This document shows, piece after piece, positions 58,841 to 64,000 of a stretch of 64,000 nt of DNA; position 1 is the first letter of the stretch, and every line of letters begins with the position of its first letter. Made by a program: the position numbers and the translations under genes. Source of the DNA: Erythrophleum ivorense (taxonomy: Eukaryota > Streptophyta > Magnoliopsida > Fabales > Fabaceae); contig JAIUCV010000569.1 in assembly GCA_026724425.1 (NCBI GenBank), positions 248,001 to 312,000 of the forward strand, written 5' to 3'. Below the pieces are notes generated by a model that saw nothing but the letters and a program-made list of their open reading frames with translations, was not told the origin of the DNA and made no database searches.

Positions 58841-60890
58841 CCTAATAATTTATTAAATATTCTTTATCTTTATCTTAATCAATTAGTGATTTAGAAAAAG
58901 AAAATTTATTAAGTTTTAAGACTACATTTGAATTTTTACTCTTAATCAAATAAATACTAATCAAATTTTAAACTTAGTATTTTATTTAATTATTCACAAT
59001 CCTAATTATTTGTTAAATATTTTTCATCCTCATTTTAATCTATTAATAATTTATTAAATGTTTCATTCATTATTCTGAAATTAAATTTTTATTTTTACTC
59101 TTAATCCAATAAATACTAATTAAATTTTAAACGTTGCATTTTACTTAATTATGCTTTTCCTTTTTAAGTCTTTGCCATCCATTACTTATCAAATTGCAAC
59201 GTTATTATTATTTTTAATTACTTTTTACTTTTATTATTTACCTATTAATTTGTTATTCAATCTTTTATTTAATTAATTATTGAATATTTAATCCTAATAA
59301 TTTGCTAAATATTCTTCATCTTCATTTTAATCTATTAGTAATTTATTAAACATTTGATTCATTATTTTGAAATTAAATTTTTATTTTTATTCTTAATCCA
59401 ACAAATACTAATTAAATTTTAAACTTTGTATTTTATTTAATTATGTTTTTATTTTTTATGCCTTAACTATCAATTGCTTATCAAATTTCAAAGTTGTTAT
59501 TATTTTTATTTACTTTTTACTATTAGTATTAACCTATTAATTTCTTATTCAAATTATTTATTGAATATTTAATCCTAAATATTTGTTCAATATTCTTCAT
59601 CTTTATTTTAATCTATTAGTAATTAATTAAATGTGTCATTTATTATTCTGAATTTTAATTTTAATTTTGACTCTTAATCTAATAAATACTAATTAAATTT
59701 TAAATTTAGTATTTCATTTAATTAGGTTTTTCTTATTTACGCCTTAACAATCAATCACTTATCAAATTTCAAAGTCATTATTTTTTTAAGAATTGCTTTT
59801 ACTTTTAGTAGTTGCCTATTAATTTCTTATTCAAAAGTTTAATATTAATTATTTATTGAATATTCAATCCAAATTACTTATTAAATATTTTTCATCTTTA
59901 TTTTATTCTATTAATCATTTAGTAAATATTTAATATATTATTCTTAAATTAAATTTTTATTTTTATCTTAATCAAACAATTACTAATTAACTTTTGAATT
60001 TATAGTTTATTTAATTATGTTTTTCTTTTTAAACTCGTAATCCATCAATTAATTATCAAATTTTAAAGTTATTATTACTTTTGATTACGCTTTAACTTTT
60101 TAGTATTTACCTATCAATTTCTTCTTCAATATTTTTACTATTAATTATTTATTGAATATTCAATCCTAATTACTTATTAAATATGTTTCTTAAATTAAAT
60201 CTTCATTTTTATCTTTATCAAACAATTACTAATTAATTTTCAGTTTAGCCCTTTATTTAATTATGCTTTTCCTTTGTCAACCTTAATCTATCAATGATGC
60301 ATCTAATTTTAATTTTAATTTTTTATTACATTACACTTTTATTTTTTGTATTTACCTATTAATTACATATTCAATAGTTTATTATAGATTATTTATTGAA
60401 TATTTAATCCTAGTTATTTGTTAAATATTATTCATCTTTATTTTAACTATTTGTAATTTATTAAATTCTTCATTTTTTATTCTTAAATTAAATTTTTATC
60501 TTCACTCTTAATCCAATAAATACTAATAAAATAGAAAATTTAGCATTTTATTTAATTATATTTATCTTTTTTTAGCCTTCATCCATGAATTACTTATCAA
60601 ATTTTTAAGTTATAATTTCCTTTAACTACGTTTTACTTTTAGTATATACCTACTAATTTCCTATTAAATATTTCATTTAATTATTTATTGAATATTTAAT
60701 CCTAATTATTTAATAAATATTTTTCATCTTTATTTTATTCTATTAGTAGTTGATTAAACATTTTCTTCATTATTATTAAATTAAATTTTCATTTTCACTC
60801 TTAATCCAATAATCACTAATTAAATTTTAAATTTAGTATTATATTTAATAATGTTTTTCTTTTTTTTTTTCTTGATACATCAATTACTCA
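58841..60890. repeat. Degenerate AT-rich tandem array, period about 290 bp
   Basis: The anchor phrase CCTAATTATTTGTTAAATAT or a close variant starts at 58841, 59001, 59293, 59574, 59869, 60165, 60409 and 60701, giving intervals of 160, 292, 281, 295, 296, 244 and 292. Other phrases recur in the same order in each unit (CTCTTAATCCAATAAATACT, then ACTTATCAAATTTCAAAGTT, then ACCTATTAATTTCTTATTCA). At least five full units plus shortened ones are present. Confidence 0.8.
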
Positions 60891-61467
60891 TCAATTCCTC
60901 TCTTGACCATTAACTACTAACAGATGGTGATCGATCTACAAGGAAAGAGAGATATTTCTCTTTAGAATACAATACACATCTCTTTCCTTCCATTGTGCTT
61001 TGTTAACAAAGGAGCAAACAGCCACTTTTCTAAAGTTAGTGGCCAATTAATAGTTCACCATACACAATGATAATAAATAGAAAATCTTTGCACTATTCAC
61101 CTAATAATATGGGTCTTCAGTGTTCTTTTCTTTTGTTGATAAAAATGTGAATGCTGACAACATTTACATCACTTCTACTATACACACACAGAGAACATTC
61201 AATGCTAAGGAGCTTGTATATAGCTAGGTAAATATATACCCACCAAATTAGCCATAGCTCCAGTTTTTAAGATGGAATTAATAACATTTAACACCCAGAT
61301 AGCCCAACCCAAGTATGAGGAATTCAATCCATTTAAACCCATGTTCAAACTATTGTAGTCCATGAACCTAGGCGAAGAGCGAAATAGCCCAAGACCCCCC
61401 TTTTGTTTAGCATACATTTAGGTTAAAGAAGCAGTTCTAAGACTAAACTCCTTCCATATATATATAT
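60891..61467. other. Spacer between the two arrays; possible exon remnant
   Basis: Minus-strand 61205-61417 encodes 70 residues (including NSSYLGWAIWVLNVINSILK, hydrophobic) without a recognised family. It may be chance or part of a decayed host gene. Nothing else seen. Confidence 0.25.
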
Positions 61468-63118
61468 CCTAAATCACATTTTTATCTTCTACCCTATATT
61501 TTTTCAGCACTTAGTTTCATATATATATATATATATATCCTAAATCACATTTTTATCTTCAGAAAGGCATGAACCAACAAGAAAATATCACCTTATTGAT
61601 CCAAACAGTGACTGCAGTAAGTTGTGAGGAGGAATTAAAGAATCAAAAATAGCTTGTAAAGTTAGACCTGCACCCAAAACCAGAAGGAAAAAAATGTCAA
61701 AAGGATTTCTAAATGAAAAAGAAACAAATGCATCAATTCTTCTATGTGAATATGGATATATATATATATGTCTATATACATATGGATCTATATATATATA
61801 TATGTGTGTGTGTGCACCGACCTTGCCTATTGGAATTGAAAGCTCAAATATTTCAATCACGGGAAACAAATCTATCACGACCATGGCCTTTTTCTATATT
61901 CATTTTTCTAGTTGATTGTCCAAACCTATATTTTTTTAGCACTTAGTTCTATATATGTCCTAAATCCCATTTTTATCTTCAGAAAGGCATGAACCAATAA
62001 GAAAATATTACCTTGTTGCTATAAATAGTGACTGCAATGAGTTGTGATGAGGAATTAAAGCTTCAATTCTTGCTTGTAAAGTTAGACCTGCACCCAAAAA
62101 CAAAAGAAAAAAATATGTCAAAAGGATTTCTAAGCGAAAAGGGAGCAAAAAATTAATTCTTCTGTGTGAATATGCCTATATATACATATGTGCACAATCC
62201 TTGCCTATTTGAATGTTTAGCTCAAATACTTCAATCACAGGAAACAAAACTATCATGGCCTTTTTCTACATTCATTTTTCTAGTTTGTTGTCCAAACCTA
62301 TACTTTTCCAGCACTCAGTTCCATATATATCCTAAATCACATTTTTATCTTCAAAAATGCATGAACTAACAAGAAAATATTACCTTGTTGCTCTAAACAG
62401 TGATTGCAGTGAGTTGTGAGGAGGAATTAAAGAATCAGTTCCTGCATGTGAAGTTAGACTTGCACCAAAAAACAAAAGAAAAAACATGTCAAAAGGATTT
62501 CTAAGTGAAAAGGAAACAAATGCATCAATTCTTCTATGTGAATATGGATATATATATATATATATATGTTTATATACATATGGATCTATATACATATATG
62601 TGTGTGTGTGTGTGTGCGAGCACGCGCGCACACCGACCTTGCCTATTGGAATTGAAAGCTCAAATATTTCAATCACAAGAAACAAAACTATCAAGACCAT
62701 GGCCTTTTTCTATTTTCATTTTTCTAGTTTGTTGTCCAATCCTATATTTTTCCAGCACTTAGTTCCATATATATCCTAAATCATATTTTTATCTTCAGAA
62801 AGGCATGAACCAACAAGAAAATATTACCTTGTTGCTCTAAACAATGACTATAGTGAGTTGTGAAGAGGAATTAAAGAATCAGTTCTTGCATGCCAAGTTA
62901 GACTTGTACCCAAAAACAAAAGAAAAAAAATGTCAAAAGGATTTCTAAGCGAAAAGGAAACAAAAAATCAATTCTTCTGTGTCAATATGGATCTATATAT
63001 ATATGTGCACAGACCTTGCCTATTCGAATGATTAGCTCAAAATTTTCAATCACAAGAAACAAAACTATCATGGCCTTTTTCTATATTCATTTTTCTAGTT
63101 TGTTGTCCAAACCTATCA
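61468..63118. repeat. Tandem array of 370-445-bp units with exon-like segments and microsatellites
   Basis: The phrase CCTAAATCACATTTTTATCT starts at 61468 (a short partial unit), 61539, 61959, 62331 and 62775, so full units are 420, 372 and 444 bases; a fourth unit fades at about 63118. Length differences come mainly from (TA)n and (TG)n tracts at 61759-61815 and 62547-62630. Each unit contains, on the minus strand, a segment of about 75 bases bounded by an AG acceptor and a GTAATATTTT or GTGATATTTT donor (61592-61667, 62012-62087, 62384-62458, from 62828). Overlapping ORFs with runs of Ile, Tyr and His come from the microsatellites. Confidence 0.75.
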
Positions 63119-64000
63119 TGGCTATCAATGGGATTAAAAGTTGTTCATAAAATACAAGTTTGTTCATAGAAACAATCAACAAGATAGCAACTTACAAAAA
63201 ATTGGCAAATACTTGCAAGGATATGTTCACAAGCCACCAAGATAGCAACTTATGTCTCATTTTCGTTCCCACATACATAATCTGAACTTAACCTAACAAT
63301 CTCAATTTAGTTTAATTTACTGCAAAAAATTGGTCACAAGTAATCATAACATCGCTCATTTATTTTCATTTGTGACATTCTCTCTAAACATCATTATTGA
63401 TATAATTTTTTATAATCCTTACACCTGTACATCCATAATATTATGGCACTGACCTTTTCACACATTCCATATTTTTACTCTCTTTTTTAATTACTGGATC
63501 AACACAACTCAATAGTTTATATGCAATATACTTAAATGTGAATATGACCAAGGATACTAATGATAGCCATCATTATCAATATATGATTTTCTAATAATAG
63601 CCATTATTATCTATATATGCATTTCTCAGGAATTTAGTAATCTCAAATATTGAAACTTTTTATTATTTTTTTCAATGTTAACTAAAAGCAGAGTCCTAAA
63701 TTTCTTGGTTAAACCTATACACAATAGATAAGTGTTACACAAATGTAAGGCCCGAAAGGATAACATACTTATGATAAATTTGTATCATATTACAAGTAAT
63801 CGAATGGTATTATAAAGGAGGTCAAGAATTACTTGGTTGGATGAGCATGTCAAGTGGGTCAATTGCCTGCATAGCTACCAAAAATTTTAATATGCTATCA
63901 GTAGAAAACAATAAGTAAACTATATTTAAAAGAACAAAAAAATCATTTTATGTCATGAAATTAAAGAGTTTATATTAAATAAAATTTTTGTCATTGATAT
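63119..64000. other. AT-rich right edge, nothing recognised
   Basis: No repeat unit, ORF or TE motif seen. A short minus-strand segment near 63834-63868 has an acceptor-like start (GCTATGCAG) but no support as an exon. Confidence 0.3.

Noticed and set aside
61694..62779. ORFs with Ile-Tyr runs resembling membrane proteins
   Set aside because: Most of the predicted residues come from (TA)n and (TG)n microsatellites; only the ~75-bp exon-like segments are kept as a finding.

Overview
This window is plant nuclear DNA, most likely from an angiosperm, and consists almost entirely of transposable elements nested inside one another. The evidence is plant-specific: En/Spm (CACTA) elements with TNP2-like and Transposase_24-like genes, Ty3/gypsy elements of chromovirus type (Del/Tekay-like, with very long LTRs and initiator-Met primer sites), and a plant LINE. 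I see no convincing intact host gene, rRNA, tRNA or CRISPR array. All recognisable coding regions are decayed by nonsense codons and small frameshifts. No species is named because nothing here decides it.

Layout. 1-2341: minus-strand LINE (endonuclease plus reverse transcriptase, running off the left edge), which breaks a 3.7-kb-type LTR (2342-5551). 5552-7312: spacer with palindromic AAGATCTTGT repeats and a decayed LTR piece. 7313-12872 and 47311-49583: one plus-strand CACTA element (CACTA-1) holding a TNP2-like transposase and a TNPA-like gene. It is split by a 34.4-kb block (12879-47305) inserted 8 bases into an intron and flanked by the 5-bp duplication AGCAT.

The block is a minus-strand gypsy element (O). 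Its 5' LTR (40110-47305), primer site, gag and part of pol (37430-39996) remain, together with a stub of its 3' LTR (12879-13471). Inside O are: a large non-coding LARD-like element (E: LTR 33709-37429 plus about 3.3 kb of non-coding internal sequence in four pieces); a full-length gypsy element with chromodomain (C: 14273-24773); a solo LTR with TSD AGCCT (D: 29122-32833); a solo LTR with TSD TTTCC inside O's own LTR (F: 41970-45684); and an unrelated LTR-like insertion (G: about 26110-28864). The implied order of events is CACTA-1, then O, then E and F, then C, D and G inside E. One deletion appears to have removed O's integrase and most of its 3' LTR together with E's 3' LTR.

From 50946 a second CACTA element (CACTA-2) lies tail-to-tail with the first. 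It carries a well-formed CACTA terminus, a 38-bp hairpin array, a TNPA-like gene and a TNP2-like gene on the minus strand up to 57915. The right end (57916-64000) is AT-rich and holds two decayed tandem arrays: one with a period of about 290 bp (58841-60890), and one of about 370-445 bp units with exon-like segments and TA/TG microsatellites (61468-63118).

The genes do not form a working pathway. The interest is structural: target-site duplications that date the nest, a candidate non-autonomous LARD, and several unusual repeat arrays (38-bp hairpins, GCTATAGC palindromes, roughly 30-bp LTR sub-repeats).
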